A stretch of 42,917 nt of DNA from NCBI GenBank assembly GCA_002280485.1, contig NCED01000010.1, forward strand, positions 52,242 to 95,158, given 5' to 3'. The DNA comes from Caulobacterales bacterium 32-69-10. GTDB lineage: Bacteria > Pseudomonadota > Alphaproteobacteria > Caulobacterales > Caulobacteraceae. The notes beneath the pieces are model-generated. The model saw only the letters and a program-made list of their open reading frames with translations. It searched no databases and was not told the origin of the DNA. Shown here in pieces: positions 17,075 through 27,217 of this stretch (the stretch's first letter is position 1; each line of letters opens with the position of its first letter). The position numbers were made by a program, and so were the translations under genes.

Positions 17075-18284
17075 TTGTTTAGAAAACACCTGTTTCTGAT
17101 CGTCGCCTTGGGTGTGATTGGTCTGATGATCATCGCCGGCGGGATCAAGCTGGCCGCTGGCGGGGCGCGTGGACCCGGCGGCGAGGGCGGTGTCGCCGGC
17201 GGGCCCGGCGGCGGCGCTCCGGGTGGACCGGGCGGGCCAGGCGGACTAGGCGCACCGGGCGGGTTTGGCCGCCAGCAGGTCACGGCGGTTTCGCCGGTCA
17301 TGCATACCTTCACCGCGAGGATCCGCCAGCATCGTCCAGGCGGAGTCGGCGGTGAAGCTGGCCAAGAGCAACTGGGATCGCTGGCAGCAGTTGGCCGACC
17401 GCGGCATAGCGCCCGCGGCCACCGCCGAGCAGATGAAGTCGCAGTGGGAGCAGGCGGTCGCCACCTTGAACGTCAACAAGGCCCGGGCCGGCGACCGCAC
17501 CATCAAGGCGCCCTTCTCCGGCATCGTCGGCCTGACCGACGCGGCGCCCGGCATGCTGGTCAACCCCGGCGCGGCCATCGCCACCCTGGATGATGTGACG
17601 GTGATCCGGGTCGATTTCCCCGTGCCGGAGCAGTTCATCTCCGTGTTGCGCGACGGCCTGCCGCTGACGGCCACGGCCGACGCCTATCCGGCCACGACCT
17701 TCAGCGGCCATATCGCCAAGATCGACACCCGCCTTGACCCGGCTACCCGCTCGGTCACCGCGCGGGCTGAGTTCCCCAACCCCGACGGACGGTTGAAGCC
17801 GGGCATGTTGTTGCGCGTCTCGATCGATCGGGCCGTCCGCAAGAACCCCGCGGTGCCCGAATCGGCCGTGATCTTCGAATCCGGCGAGGCCTATGCGCTG
17901 AAGATCGAGCGCGCGCCGCCGGGCCAGGCCGGGGCTCCGGGCGGGGCTCCGGGCGGACGCCCGCCCCAGGGCGCTGCGGCCCGTCCAGGCGCGAACGGCG
18001 GCCCCCAGGCCGGGCCGGCGCTTATAGCGGTTCGCCATGCAATCCAGACCGGCCTGCGGCAGGACGGCCTTGTCGAGATTCTGTCCGGCCTCGCTATCAG
18101 CGACCGGATCGTGGCCGACGGCACCAACCGAATCCGCCCGAACGACCCGGTCAGCCTCGTCGGCCAGGCGGGCCGGCGCGGCCAGAACGGGCAGGGCGCC
18201 CCAGCGCCGGGCGGCGCCGCCGCCGGACCGGGCGGCGCGCAACGACGCGATGCGCCCGCTGCAGGTCCGGCTGGGCCTGCCTGA
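17075..18284 (+). pseudogene. RND efflux periplasmic adaptor (membrane fusion protein), deleted and frameshifted
   Basis: The N-terminal frame (from TTG/ATG region at 17075) encodes MFRKHLFLIVALGVIGLMII, a signal-anchor, then a Gly/Pro-rich linker and QQVTAVSPVMHTFTARI, as in HlyD/MdtA-type adaptors. At about 17325-17345 the adaptor sequence stops and resumes in another frame as VQAESAVKLAKSNWDRWQQL, continuing through the hairpin, APFSGIVGLTDAAPGMLVNP (second lipoyl half), beta-barrel and a Gly/Pro-rich tail to 18284. The first half of the lipoyl domain, perhaps 45-60 residues, is missing and the frame is shifted. Neither piece alone can make a normal adaptor. The following pump gene is intact, 40 bases downstream. 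An assembly error is possible, but a single-base error would not explain the missing segment. Confidence 0.8.
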
Positions 18285-18324
18285 GCGACGGGGTTATAAG
18301 AGATGAGCAGAGAAGGCGGCCGAC

Positions 18325-21300
18325 ATGACGATCTCTGACCTAGCCGTTCGGCGCCCCGTCTTCGCGCTCGTCGTGGCCATGATCATGTGCATCGTGGGCC
18401 TGGTCTCGTTCTCCCGGCTGCCGTTGCGCGAATTGCCCAACGTCGATCCGCCGCAGGTGTCGATCTCGACCAACTACACGGGCGCTTCCGCCGAGGTCAT
18501 CGAGACCCGCATCACCCAGCCGATCGAGCGGCAGGTGTCCGGTATCGCCGGCATCGACCGCCTGTCTTCGACCAGCCGCGACGGGCGCTCCTTCGTCAAC
18601 ATCCAGTTCACCCTCGACCGCGACCTGGAAGAGGCCGCGAACGACGTGCGCGATCGCGTCAGCCGGGTGATGTCGCAATTGCCGACGGACCTGACCCAGG
18701 CGCCCACCGTGGCCAAGGCCAACGCCGACGGCGACCCCATCATCACCATCATGATGGGGTCGACGACCATGACCCGGATGGAGATGACGGACTACATCGT
18801 CCGCTATCTGCAGCCGCGCCTGGCCACCGTCGATGGCGTCGCCAACGTCGGCGTCTTTGGCCAGCAGCAGTTCTCGATGCGGGTGTGGCTCGACGCCGCC
18901 GCCCTCGCGGCCCACAACCTCAGCGTCGATGACGTCACCAACGCCCTGAGCCGCAACAACGTCCAACTGCCCGCCGGCACGTTGCAGAACAGGGACACCG
19001 ACTACACGATCAACGTCGAGCGGTCCTATTCGACCCCGGCCGAGTTCTCCCAGATGCCGATCACCGTCGGCCGCAACAACTATGTCGTGCGCCTGGGCGA
19101 TGTGGCGCGGGTCGAGGAGGCTCCCGACGAGCGCCGCCGCCTGTTCCGCGCCAATGGCGAGGACAAGATCGGCATGGGCGTCATCCGGCAGTCCGACGCC
19201 AACGACCTGAAGATCTCCGACGGCGTCCACGCCATGATGGACGATATCAACAAGACCCTGCCCAAAGGGACCAAGCTCGAGCTCGGCTATGACAACTCCA
19301 CCTTCACCCGCGAGGCGGTGAGCGAGGTGTGGATGACCATGGGCATCGCCGTGGCCCTGGTGGCGGCGGTGAACTTCCTGTTCCTGGGCTCCTGGCAGGC
19401 GGCGCTGATCCCCACGATCGTGGCCCCGATCTGTATCCTGTCGACTTTCATCATCCTGGCGCCTTTGGGCTTTTCGCTGAACCTCCTGACGCTGCTGGCC
19501 CTGGTCCTCGCCATCGGGCTGGTCGTCGATGACGCCATTGTGGTGACCGAGAACATCCAAAGACGCATCGACGAGGGCGAGCCGCCGGTGGTGGCGGCCG
19601 AGCGCGGCGCGCGGCAGGTGTTCTTCGCCGTCCTGGCCACGACAGCGACCCTGATCTCGGTGTTCACGCCGCTGATGTTCCTGCCCGGCTATATCGGCCG
19701 GCTGTTCGTCGAACTCGCGGTTGCGATCGCCGGCGCGGTCGCCGTCTCGGCCTTCCTGGCCCTGACGTTCTCGCCGGTGCTCGCCGCCAAGCTGCTGCGC
19801 CCGGCTCAGAATCACGGCTGGCTGGCCAGCCGTATCGACAAGGGCATCAATAAGGTCCGGGAATCCTACCGCGGCTCTCTCGACATGCTGCTGGGGCGCC
19901 GGCTGTCGGTGGTCGCCGCCCTGGCGACGATCGGCATCGTAGGCGCAGCGGCCGGCGGCCTGTTCGTCATGCTGCCGCAGGAGGTGGTGCCCGAGGAAGA
20001 CCGCGGTCGTGTGGACATGCAGATCGTCGGCCCCGAGGGCGCCGGCTTCGACTACATGACCAAGCAGATGAACCTGGTCGCGCCGGTCCTGCAGCGCTAC
20101 GTCGACAAAAAGGAAGGCACCCTCTGGATCCTGGTCGCGCCCGGTTTTGGCGGCGGCACCTTCAATTCCGGCAACGGCAACCTCAAGCTTGCCGAGTGGA
20201 ACGAGCGCGACAGGAGCGCCCAGGAAATCGCGGCCGAGATCAACCGCGAGACCAGAAGCATCACCGGCGCCCGGGTCAGCGCCGGTGTGCGCAGCGCCAT
20301 CCAGCGCGGCCCTGGCGGCGGCAACGCCGTCCAGCTGATCGCCACTGGCCCCGAGTACGAGCCCCTGGCCAAGTGGGTCGAGCCGATCATGGCCGCGGCC
20401 CGCGACAATCCGGGCTTCAGCCGGGTCAACACCAACTACGACCCGGTCTCGCCGCGGGTGCGCGTCACCCTCGACCGGGACCGCGCCGGGGCCCTGGGCG
20501 TGACCGCCCAGCAGGTCGGTCTGGCGCTGAACACCTTCTACGGCCCGCGCCGCGTCGGCACCTATGTCCGCGCGGGCCAGGAGTACGATGTGCTCCTGCA
20601 GACCAACCGGGAGAACCGCCGCACCCTGGAGAACCTGTCCGAGGTCTACGTCCGCGCGGCCACCGGCTCGCTGGTGCCCTTGTCGCAGGTGGTGAAGACC
20701 GAGCTTCGCGGCGACCTTGCCGCCCGCCAGCGGATCGACCAGCAGCGCGCCGTGACCCTGACCATGATCATGAATCCCGGCTACACCGTCGTCGATGCGG
20801 TGAAGTTCCTGGAAGGCATGGTGGCCAAGCAGCCCCCGGGCCCGATCGTCCAGTGGGGCGGCCAGGCCAAGGATCTGCAGGACAGCGGCAACGCCGTGAT
20901 CTACGCGTTCGGCTTCGCCCTGGTCGTGGTGTTCCTGGTGCTCGCCGCCCAGTTCGAAAGCTTCGTCCACCCCGCCATCATCATGCTGACGGTGCCGCTG
21001 GCGGCGGCCGGCGGCCTGTTCGGCCTGCTGATGGCCGGCTCGACCATCAACCTCTACAGCGAGATCGGACTGATCATCCTGATCGGCATCGCCGCCAAGA
21101 ACGGCATTCTGATCGTGGAGTTCGCCAACCAGTTACGCGACGAGGGGTTGTCGGTGCGCGAGGCGGTGATCGAATCCGCCCAGTTGCGTCTGCGGCCCAT
21201 CGTGATGACGTCGATCGCCTCGGCCGCCGTCGCCGTGCCGCTGGTCATGGCCCATGGCCCGGGCTCGAACAGCCGTTACACCATCGGGGCGGTGATCATC

Positions 21301-21483
21301 TCCGGCTCCCTGTTCTCGACCCTGCTCACCCTGTTCATCGTGCCCGTGATGTACGAGCTGCTCGCCCGCTTCACCAAGTCGCCGGAGTATACCGCGCGGC
21401 AGATCGAGGCCTTCGAGGAGCAGGAGAAGCAGCGCCTTCCGACGCCGCAGGCGCCGGGCGGCATCCCCGAAGCCGCCGAATAG
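18325..21483 (+). CDS. RND efflux pump, HAE1/AcrB family inner-membrane subunit
   Basis: A 1052-aa, full-length proton-driven multidrug exporter. It begins with ISDLAVRRPVFALVVAMIMC, the usual first membrane helix, followed by the porter domain. TM4 holds LVVDDAIVVTEN with the proton-relay Asp402/Asp403. TM10 holds GIAAKNGILIVEFANQ with the partner Lys925. Twelve membrane segments and two large periplasmic loops are evident. It belongs to the subgroup close to MdtB/MdtC/MexF-like pumps paired with a short adaptor. The substrate is unknown. Its upstream adaptor gene is broken, and no outer-membrane TolC-type channel gene follows, so function would need partners from elsewhere. A hairpin follows the stop. 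Confidence 0.95.
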   Translation: MTISDLAVRRPVFALVVAMIMCIVGLVSFSRLPLRELPNVDPPQVSISTNYTGASAEVIETRITQPIERQVSGIAGIDRLSSTSRDGRSFVNIQFTLDRDLEEAANDVRDRVSRVMSQLPTDLTQAPTVAKANADGDPIITIMMGSTTMTRMEMTDYIVRYLQPRLATVDGVANVGVFGQQQFSMRVWLDAAALAAHNLSVDDVTNALSRNNVQLPAGTLQNRDTDYTINVERSYSTPAEFSQMPITVGRNNYVVRLGDVARVEEAPDERRRLFRANGEDKIGMGVIRQSDANDLKISDGVHAMMDDINKTLPKGTKLELGYDNSTFTREAVSEVWMTMGIAVALVAAVNFLFLGSWQAALIPTIVAPICILSTFIILAPLGFSLNLLTLLALVLAIGLVVDDAIVVTENIQRRIDEGEPPVVAAERGARQVFFAVLATTATLISVFTPLMFLPGYIGRLFVELAVAIAGAVAVSAFLALTFSPVLAAKLLRPAQNHGWLASRIDKGINKVRESYRGSLDMLLGRRLSVVAALATIGIVGAAAGGLFVMLPQEVVPEEDRGRVDMQIVGPEGAGFDYMTKQMNLVAPVLQRYVDKKEGTLWILVAPGFGGGTFNSGNGNLKLAEWNERDRSAQEIAAEINRETRSITGARVSAGVRSAIQRGPGGGNAVQLIATGPEYEPLAKWVEPIMAAARDNPGFSRVNTNYDPVSPRVRVTLDRDRAGALGVTAQQVGLALNTFYGPRRVGTYVRAGQEYDVLLQTNRENRRTLENLSEVYVRAATGSLVPLSQVVKTELRGDLAARQRIDQQRAVTLTMIMNPGYTVVDAVKFLEGMVAKQPPGPIVQWGGQAKDLQDSGNAVIYAFGFALVVVFLVLAAQFESFVHPAIIMLTVPLAAAGGLFGLLMAGSTINLYSEIGLIILIGIAAKNGILIVEFANQLRDEGLSVREAVIESAQLRLRPIVMTSIASAAVAVPLVMAHGPGSNSRYTIGAVIISGSLFSTLLTLFIVPVMYELLARFTKSPEYTARQIEAFEEQEKQRLPTPQAPGGIPEAAE

Positions 21484-21485
21484 AG

Positions 21486-21503
21486 CCCGCCCGAGAGGGC
21501 GGG
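21486..21503. terminator. Short hairpin between convergent genes
   Basis: A perfect 7-bp GC stem (CCCGCCC / GGGCGGG) with a GAGA loop lies 2 bases after the RND pump stop and 3 bases before the cytochrome stop. There is no long T-tract on either side. It is best read as a bidirectional terminator or 3' stabilising hairpin. Confidence 0.55.
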
Positions 21504-21506
21504 ATA

Positions 21507-21962
21507 CTATTGGCTCGAGGCGACCTTCAGATAGGCGATCAGGTCGGTGCGCTGCTTGGGGTCCTTGACCCCGATGAACACCATCTTCGTGCCTGGGACG
21601 AGGCCTGTGGGATCGGCGACCCAGGCGGCGATCCGCTCGGCGTCCCAGGTCCAGCCGGTGGCCAAGAGGCCGGGGGAGTATTTGAAGTCGGTCTTGTGGC
21701 CGGCCTTGGCCCCGAACACGCCGTGCAGGTTCGGCCCGACGGTCGAGGGCTGGCCGTCGCCGATGGTGTGGCAGGCGGTGCACGTGGCGAAGACCTGCTT
21801 GCCCGCCTCGGGATCGCCGGTGTTGTAGGGGGCGGGCAGTTCGGCCACCAGCTCAGCCGCGCTCTTGCCGGGCGGGCCCTTTGGGGCGCCGCAGGCGCTG
21901 AGCGCCAAAAGGGTGGGGGCCAAGACGCCGGTGGTGATCGCTGCCAGGGTCGTCGCGCGCAT
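21507..21962 (-). CDS. Lipoprotein class I c-type cytochrome
   Basis: A 151-aa protein. The N-terminus is a signal peptide ending in the lipobox LSAC, with Cys24 as the predicted lipidated residue, so it is likely membrane-tethered on the periplasmic side. The haem motif is CTACH at residues 61-65 and the likely axial Met127 lies in PGTKMVF. The size and the [19 protein letters not shown] block match cytochrome c2/c550-type electron carriers. Partners cannot be told from the neighbours, which are a drug pump on one side and an oxoprolinase on the other. The 41-base gap to the divergent oxoprolinase is short for two promoters. Confidence 0.9.
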   Translation of the reverse strand: MRATTLAAITTGVLAPTLLALSACGAPKGPPGKSAAELVAELPAPYNTGDPEAGKQVFATCTACHTIGDGQPSTVGPNLHGVFGAKAGHKTDFKYSPGLLATGWTWDAERIAAWVADPTGLVPGTKMVFIGVKDPKQRTDLIAYLKVASSQ

Positions 21963-22003
21963 GGTATCTCCCGCCGAGAACGCCCAGCCTGAGTAGCGAG
22001 AAG

Positions 22004-25000
22004 ATGTCGCCGACGAAAGCCTCCCGGACCGATCCGGCCTGGTCGTTCTGGATTGACCGGGGCGGCACCTTCACCGACGTGGTCGCCCGCACGCCGGGCG
22101 GGCGCCTGGTCACCGCCAAGCTCCTGTCCGAGAACCCGGACCGTTACCGCGACGCCGCCGTGGCCGGGATCGAGGCCCTGCTGACTGCCGCCGGTGAAAC
22201 CCTGGCGACCGCCCGCATCGAGGCGGTGAAGATGGGCACGACCGTCGCCACCAACGCCCTTCTGGAGCGGCGCGGCGAGCCGGTGCTGCTGGTGGTGACG
22301 GAAGGTTTCGCCGACGCCCTGGAGATCGGCTACCAGGCCCGGCCTCGCCTGTTCGACCGTCACATCAAAAAGCCCGCGCCCCTCCACGCCGCCGTGGTCG
22401 AGGCCCGTGAGCGGGTGGGCGCCGACGGGCAGGTGCTGCGCCCCCTCGACCTGGAGCGGGCGAGGGCGGACCTGTCGCGCGCCCATGCCGAGGGGCTGCG
22501 CGCCGTCGCCATCGTCCTGATGCATGGCTACCGCTACCCGGCCCACGAGCAGGCGTTGGCGGCCCTGGCCCGCGCGATCGGCTTCACCCAGGTCTCTGTC
22601 GGTCACGAGGTCTCCAGCCTGATCAAGCTGGTCGGCCGCGGCGACACCACCGTCGCCGACGCCTATCTGTCCCCAGGCTTGCGCCGCTACGTCGGCCAGG
22701 TGGCGGGGGACCTGCCGCCCGCCACGCGGCTGCTGTTCATGCAATCGAGCGGCGGCCTAACCGAGGCCGGATCGTTCCGCGGTTCGGAGGCGGTGCTGTC
22801 CGGGCCGGCCGGCGGCATCGTCGGCATGGCGCGGATCGCACGGGCGGCGGGCTTCGAGCGGGTGGTCGGCTTCGACATGGGCGGCACCTCAACAGACGTC
22901 TCCCACTACGCCGGGGAGTATGAGCGCACCGCCGAGGCCATGGTCGCGGGGGTGCGCATCCGCGCCCCGATGATGGCCATCCATACCGTGGCGGCCGGCG
23001 GCGGCTCGATCTGCTTCTTCGACGGGACCCGCTTGCGGGTCGGCCCGGCCTCGGCGGGGGCGCGTCCCGGCCCGGCCTGCTACCGCAATGGCGGGCCGCT
23101 GACGGTCACCGACTGCAACCTGGCGCTCGGCAAGATCAAGCCGGCCTTCTTCCCCGCCGTGTTCGGCCCGGACGGCGACCAGCCGCTCGACGAGGCCGCT
23201 GCGTTTGCCCGGCTGGAGGCCGTGGCCGCAGACGTGGAGGCGGCGACCGGCAAGGCCATAGCGCCGCGCACCCTGGCGGACGGCTTCATCCAGATCGCCG
23301 TCGAGGCCATGGCCAAGGCGGTCAAGCAGATCTCGGTCGAGCGCGGCTATGACGTGACCCGCTACGCCCTGGTGTCGTTCGGCGGCGCCGGCGGCCAGCA
23401 CGCCTGCCTGGTGGCCGACGCCCTGGGGATCAGCCGCGTGCTGATCCATCCCCTGGCCGGGGTGCTGTCGGCCTATGGCATGGGCTGCGCCGACATCGGC
23501 GTGGTGCGCGAGGCCACGGTCGAGGCGCGGCTGGCGGCGGACGATCCGGCGCTGACCCAGGCGGCGGACGCCCTGGAGGCCCAGGCCCGCGCCGCGTTGA
23601 AGGCCCAGGCCATCCCGTTCGAGCGGCTGATCGTCCACCGCCGGGCCCGGCTGAAGTACGAAGGGACCGACACGCCGCTGCAGGTCGCCTACGGCTCGGC
23701 CGATCAGATGCGCGAGGCCTTCGAGGACCTGCACCGACGCCGCTTCGGCTTCACGGCGCCGGACCGCGCCCTGGTGGTCGAGGCCCTGTCGGTCGAGGCG
23801 GTGGGCGAGGCCGCCGCCGCCGAGGAGGCGCCTGCGGAAGTCGCGGGCGGACCGGCGCGGCTGTCGGACGGCGTCTACGACCGCGCCGCCCTGGCCGTCG
23901 GGGCGGAGATCGCCGGTCCGGCTATCGTCGTCGAGACCACCGCCACCACCGTGATCGAGCCCGGCTGGCGTGGCCGCGTCGACGCCCGCGGCGCCCTGGT
24001 GCTGGAGCGTTCGGCGCCGCGAGAGCGGCGCTCCGCCCTGGGTACGCAGGCCGACCCAATCCTGTTGGCAGTGTTCAACAACCTGTTCATGGCCGTGGCG
24101 GAGGAGATGGGCGCGGCGCTGCAGAGCACGGCCTATTCCGTCAACATCAAGGAGCGGCTCGACTTTTCCTGCGCCGTCTTCGACGAGACCGCCGCCCTGA
24201 TCGCCAACGCCCCGCACATCCCGGTCCATCTCGGTTCGATGGGCGCCAGCGTGAAGGCGGTGATGGAGGCCCGGTCCCGGGATGGGCGCGGCGTGCGCCC
24301 CGGCGACGTCTATGTGCTGAACGCCCCCTACAACGGCGGCACCCACCTGCCGGACATCACTGTGATCATGCCGGTGTTCACCGAGGGATCGGCGCCGGCC
24401 TTCTGGGTCGCCGCCCGCGGCCACCATGCCGACATCGGCGGGGTCACCCCCGGCTCCATGCCGCCACGCAGCCGCAGCGTGGAAGAGGAGGGGGTGCTGA
24501 TCGACGACGTGCTGCTCGTCGAAGACGGCCGCTTCCGCGAAGCCGAAATCCGGGCCCTTCTGGCCTCGGGCCCCTGGCCGGCCCGCAATCCGGACCAGAA
24601 CATCGGCGACCTCAAGGCCCAGGTCGCCGCCTGCGCCAAGGGGGCGGAGGGCCTGCGCGCCCTGGTCCGCGACTATGGGGCCCAGACCGTCGCCGCCTAC
24701 ATGGGCCACGTCCAGGACAACGCCGAGGCGGCGGTGCGCAAGGTGCTGGCCACGCTGGAGGACGGCGCCTTCGCCCTGGAGATGGACGACGGCGCGACCA
24801 TCAAGGTGGCGATCGCCGTCGACCGGACGGCGCGAACCGCCGTGGTGGATTTCACCGGGACCAGCAAGCAACGCCCGACCAACTTCAACGCGCCCTTGTC
24901 GGTGTGCCGGGCGGCGCTGCTCTACGTGCTGCGCACCCTGGTCGACGACGAGATCCCACTCAACGACGGCTGCCTGCGCCCGGTGACGATGATCGTGCCG

Positions 25001-25585
25001 GAGGGCTCGATGCTGAACCCGCGCTATCCCGCCGCCGTGGTCGCCGGCAATGTAGAGACCAGCCAGGCCGTGGTCGACGCCCTCTATGGCGCGCTTGGCG
25101 TCATGGCCGCGGCTCAGGGGACGATGAACAACCTGACCTTCGGCGACGAGCGACGGCAGTATTACGAGACCATCGCCGGCGGCTCGGGCGCTGGCCCTGG
25201 CTTCGACGGCGCCCACGCCGTCCAGACCCACATGACCAACAGCCGCCTGACCGACCCGGAGGTGCTGGAGGCCCGCTTCCCGGTTCTGGTCGAAGCTTTC
25301 AAGGTTCGTCGCGGCTCGGGCGGGCAGGGCGCGCATCGCGGCGGCGACGGGGTGGTGCGACGCCTGCGGTTCCTGCAGCCCATGACGGCGGCGATCCTCT
25401 CCGACCGCCGCCGGGTGGCGCCGTTCGGCCTGGCCGGCGGGGGCGCCGGGGCGCTGGGGCGCAATTCCGTCGCGCGGGCGGACGGGACGGTCGAGGCGTT
25501 GGCCGGTACGGACGTGGCGCAGATGGCGGCGGGCGACGCCATCGTCATCGAGACGCCCGGGGGCGGGGGATTCGGCGCCGATTGA
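22004..25585 (+). CDS. 5-oxoprolinase / hydantoinase HyuA-HyuB fusion
   Basis: A 1193-aa protein, the length of a fused ATP-dependent 5-oxoprolinase. Residues about 16-28 hold [13 protein letters not shown], the N-terminal HyuA nucleotide motif. [14 protein letters not shown] (about 286-299) and [19 protein letters not shown] (about 457) are the second HyuA blocks. From about residue 682 ([20 protein letters not shown]) the HyuB domain begins, including [17 protein letters not shown] and the Gly-rich end TPGGGGFG. Such enzymes open 5-oxoproline to glutamate with ATP. Related fused enzymes act on N-methylhydantoin or acetophenone-type substrates, so the exact substrate is inferred. It is a single gene rather than the split hyuA/hyuB pair. 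Confidence 0.9.
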   Translation: MSPTKASRTDPAWSFWIDRGGTFTDVVARTPGGRLVTAKLLSENPDRYRDAAVAGIEALLTAAGETLATARIEAVKMGTTVATNALLERRGEPVLLVVTEGFADALEIGYQARPRLFDRHIKKPAPLHAAVVEARERVGADGQVLRPLDLERARADLSRAHAEGLRAVAIVLMHGYRYPAHEQALAALARAIGFTQVSVGHEVSSLIKLVGRGDTTVADAYLSPGLRRYVGQVAGDLPPATRLLFMQSSGGLTEAGSFRGSEAVLSGPAGGIVGMARIARAAGFERVVGFDMGGTSTDVSHYAGEYERTAEAMVAGVRIRAPMMAIHTVAAGGGSICFFDGTRLRVGPASAGARPGPACYRNGGPLTVTDCNLALGKIKPAFFPAVFGPDGDQPLDEAAAFARLEAVAADVEAATGKAIAPRTLADGFIQIAVEAMAKAVKQISVERGYDVTRYALVSFGGAGGQHACLVADALGISRVLIHPLAGVLSAYGMGCADIGVVREATVEARLAADDPALTQAADALEAQARAALKAQAIPFERLIVHRRARLKYEGTDTPLQVAYGSADQMREAFEDLHRRRFGFTAPDRALVVEALSVEAVGEAAAAEEAPAEVAGGPARLSDGVYDRAALAVGAEIAGPAIVVETTATTVIEPGWRGRVDARGALVLERSAPRERRSALGTQADPILLAVFNNLFMAVAEEMGAALQSTAYSVNIKERLDFSCAVFDETAALIANAPHIPVHLGSMGASVKAVMEARSRDGRGVRPGDVYVLNAPYNGGTHLPDITVIMPVFTEGSAPAFWVAARGHHADIGGVTPGSMPPRSRSVEEEGVLIDDVLLVEDGRFREAEIRALLASGPWPARNPDQNIGDLKAQVAACAKGAEGLRALVRDYGAQTVAAYMGHVQDNAEAAVRKVLATLEDGAFALEMDDGATIKVAIAVDRTARTAVVDFTGTSKQRPTNFNAPLSVCRAALLYVLRTLVDDEIPLNDGCLRPVTMIVPEGSMLNPRYPAAVVAGNVETSQAVVDALYGALGVMAAAQGTMNNLTFGDERRQYYETIAGGSGAGPGFDGAHAVQTHMTNSRLTDPEVLEARFPVLVEAFKVRRGSGGQGAHRGGDGVVRRLRFLQPMTAAILSDRRRVAPFGLAGGGAGALGRNSVARADGTVEALAGTDVAQMAAGDAIVIETPGGGGFGAD

Positions 25586-25648
25586 GGCAAATCAGTCGGC
25601 CCCCGCGCTGCAAAGGCCAAGGTCGCCGGGTCTCCAACGGAGCCCACG

Positions 25649-26629
25649 ATGAGGCGGACTGGACGTTTCCTTGTGGCCGCATCTGTCGCCGTGACGGCGA
25701 CGGCCGGCGTGGTGTCCTGGCTCTTTCAGAACGAGCTTGGACGCATGCGCGTCGCCGCCCGCATGGGCAGCCTGATCGCCAGCCCGCAGGCGGGCGCGAT
25801 CGAATACGCGGACAGGGGTGTCGGCGTTCCGCTTCTGTCGATCCATGGCTCCGGCGGCGGCTTCGACCAGGGGCTGGCCAATGCCGCCGATCTCGCGGGC
25901 GAGGGCTTTCGAGTCATCGCGCCGTCGCGCTTCGGCTATCTGCGCACCCCTGTTCCTGAGGACGTCTCACCCGCGGCGCAGGCCGACGCGCACGCGAAGT
26001 TGCTTTCCGAGCTGAAGATTCCCAGGGCGGTCGTGGTCGGCGTCTCGGCCGGCGCGCGGTCTGCGGTCGAGTTGGCCCTGCGGCGCCCGGATATGGTCTC
26101 CGCCCTGATCCTGGTGGTTCCCGGCCTCTATGCGCCCGACAGTCCGGTTTCGATCGGACCGAGCTGGGGCAGCAGGTTCGCATTCCGGGTCGTCAACGTC
26201 GGCGGCGATTTTGCTTGGTGGCTCGCCGAGACGGCGGCTCCGTCCATGCTCATCCGCTTTCTTGGCGTACCGCCGGATCTGGTCGCGGCGGCGCCCCAGG
26301 CCGAGAGGGATCGCGTCATGGGCATCGTCAGGAGCGTCGAGCCGTTGTCGTGGCGCTTCGCCGGCATCAACATCGACAGCACCCCCGACCTGCATGAGGC
26401 GCCCCTGGGCCGGATCGACGCGCCGACGCTGATCGTCTCGGCGCGCGACGATCTGTTCAATACGCTCCCGGCGGCCCAGTTCTCGGCGAGCAAGATCGTC
26501 GGCGCCGAGCTGGTCGTCTACGACACCGGCGGACATCTCCTCGTCGGACGGGGAGAAGACGTCCGCGCCGCAGTCCGCGCGTTTCTTGCCCGTGCGGGCG
26601 TAACGCCGTCGCCCGAGGCCGGCCCCTAG
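25649..26629 (+). CDS. Alpha/beta hydrolase with N-terminal membrane anchor
   Basis: A 326-aa protein. An N-terminal hydrophobic helix of about 17 residues ([20 protein letters not shown]) looks like a signal anchor. The alpha/beta hydrolase core follows: the oxyanion strand [15 protein letters not shown], the nucleophile elbow [11 protein letters not shown] with Ser133, a late Asp in SARDDLF and the catalytic His in [13 protein letters not shown] lid region lies between about residues 165 and 240. It could be an esterase, lipase or haloperoxidase-like enzyme; the substrate is unknown. It follows the oxoprolinase by 63 bases on the same strand. Its TAG overlaps the stop of the opposing flavodoxin gene within CTAG. 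Confidence 0.87.
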   Translation: MRRTGRFLVAASVAVTATAGVVSWLFQNELGRMRVAARMGSLIASPQAGAIEYADRGVGVPLLSIHGSGGGFDQGLANAADLAGEGFRVIAPSRFGYLRTPVPEDVSPAAQADAHAKLLSELKIPRAVVVGVSAGARSAVELALRRPDMVSALILVVPGLYAPDSPVSIGPSWGSRFAFRVVNVGGDFAWWLAETAAPSMLIRFLGVPPDLVAAAPQAERDRVMGIVRSVEPLSWRFAGINIDSTPDLHEAPLGRIDAPTLIVSARDDLFNTLPAAQFSASKIVGAELVVYDTGGHLLVGRGEDVRAAVRAFLARAGVTPSPEAGP

Positions 26630-27108
26630 GCCCGCCCTGGGTGCAGATCGGCGACGAACGACGTCAGGGCCGGCTCCGAGGCCCCGGCGGTCACATCGCG
26701 CTCAGCCAGGGCCATTGTCGCCGTCAGCGAGCGCCCCGCCAGCCTCTCGACCGCGCGAAAAAAGCCTGCGTAGCGCTGCCCGCTTCCCGACACGCAGAAG
26801 GCGGCCAGCGTCTGAATGCGGTCGCGGTTGGCCTTCAGGTAGCTGCGCACCGGCGCTGAGGGATTGCCGGCCCAGACTGGCGAGCCGATGACCACCAGGG
26901 AGTATCCTGCGGGATCGCGGCCGTGGCCGACCCTTGGCATAAGACCGATGATCGAATGCCAGACGCCGCGCCGGTAGCCATCCGTTCCGGCATAGTCGGC
27001 TTCGGGTCGGATGACATCGAGGTCAGCCTTAAGCTTTCCGGCCAGTTGGCGGGCGACGCGATCGGTTGTGCCCGATCGCGAGTAGTAGACCACTAGGACG
27101 TCACTCAT
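26626..27108 (-). CDS. Flavodoxin-like protein
   Basis: A 160-aa protein of flavodoxin size. VLVVYYSRSGTTDRVARQLA is the FMN-phosphate loop and VVIGSPVWAGNPSAPVRSYL the second FMN-contact loop. The pattern is nearer to the flavodoxin_4/menaquinone-type flavodoxin-domain proteins than to classical electron-transfer flavodoxins. It may be an FMN oxidoreductase or a single-electron carrier in the cytosol; no redox partner is adjacent. The gene converges on the alpha/beta hydrolase with a 4-base stop overlap. Confidence 0.87.
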   Translation of the reverse strand: MSDVLVVYYSRSGTTDRVARQLAGKLKADLDVIRPEADYAGTDGYRRGVWHSIIGLMPRVGHGRDPAGYSLVVIGSPVWAGNPSAPVRSYLKANRDRIQTLAAFCVSGSGQRYAGFFRAVERLAGRSLTATMALAERDVTAGASEPALTSFVADLHPGRA

Positions 27109-27162
27109 TGCGCGCTCCCGTTGCCGTCATGCGCCCTGATTGCACGAACGACGGCGGGCGGC

Positions 27163-27178
27163 CTTGACGCGTGTCAAG
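27163..27178. promoter_or_regulatory. 16-bp perfect palindrome upstream of flavodoxin gene
   Basis: CTTGACGCGTGTCAAG has a 6-bp perfect arm on each side of a 4-base centre. It lies 55 bases upstream of the flavodoxin ATG and 40 bases downstream of the PEP-carboxylase-like stop. Each strand carries TTGAC, so it could contain a -35 box, an operator, or a weak hairpin terminator for the upstream gene. No matching -10 box is clear. Confidence 0.35.
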
Positions 27179-27217
27179 CCAGGCAGCGGACTCGACCTGT
27201 AGGGGAAGGAGCCCTCC

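Noticed and set aside
17265..17340. TTG at 17265 as a real start for an intact adaptor
   Set aside because: The frame from there to about 17335 encodes a Ser/Arg-rich peptide unlike any adaptor N-terminus and without a signal; it is the out-of-frame reading of the first piece.
17320..17350. Programmed ribosomal frameshift rejoining the two adaptor halves
   Set aside because: No slippery heptamer or stimulatory structure is visible, and a frameshift would still not restore the missing half lipoyl domain.
18340..20970. Long open frame on the minus strand opposite the RND pump
   Set aside because: GC-rich codon shadow; the plus strand encodes a complete pump with all motifs, and the antisense product is His/Gln/Asp-rich with no family features.
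22889..25336. Long open frame on the minus strand opposite the oxoprolinase
   Set aside because: Same cause; the composition is typical of antisense high-GC reading and no motif is present.
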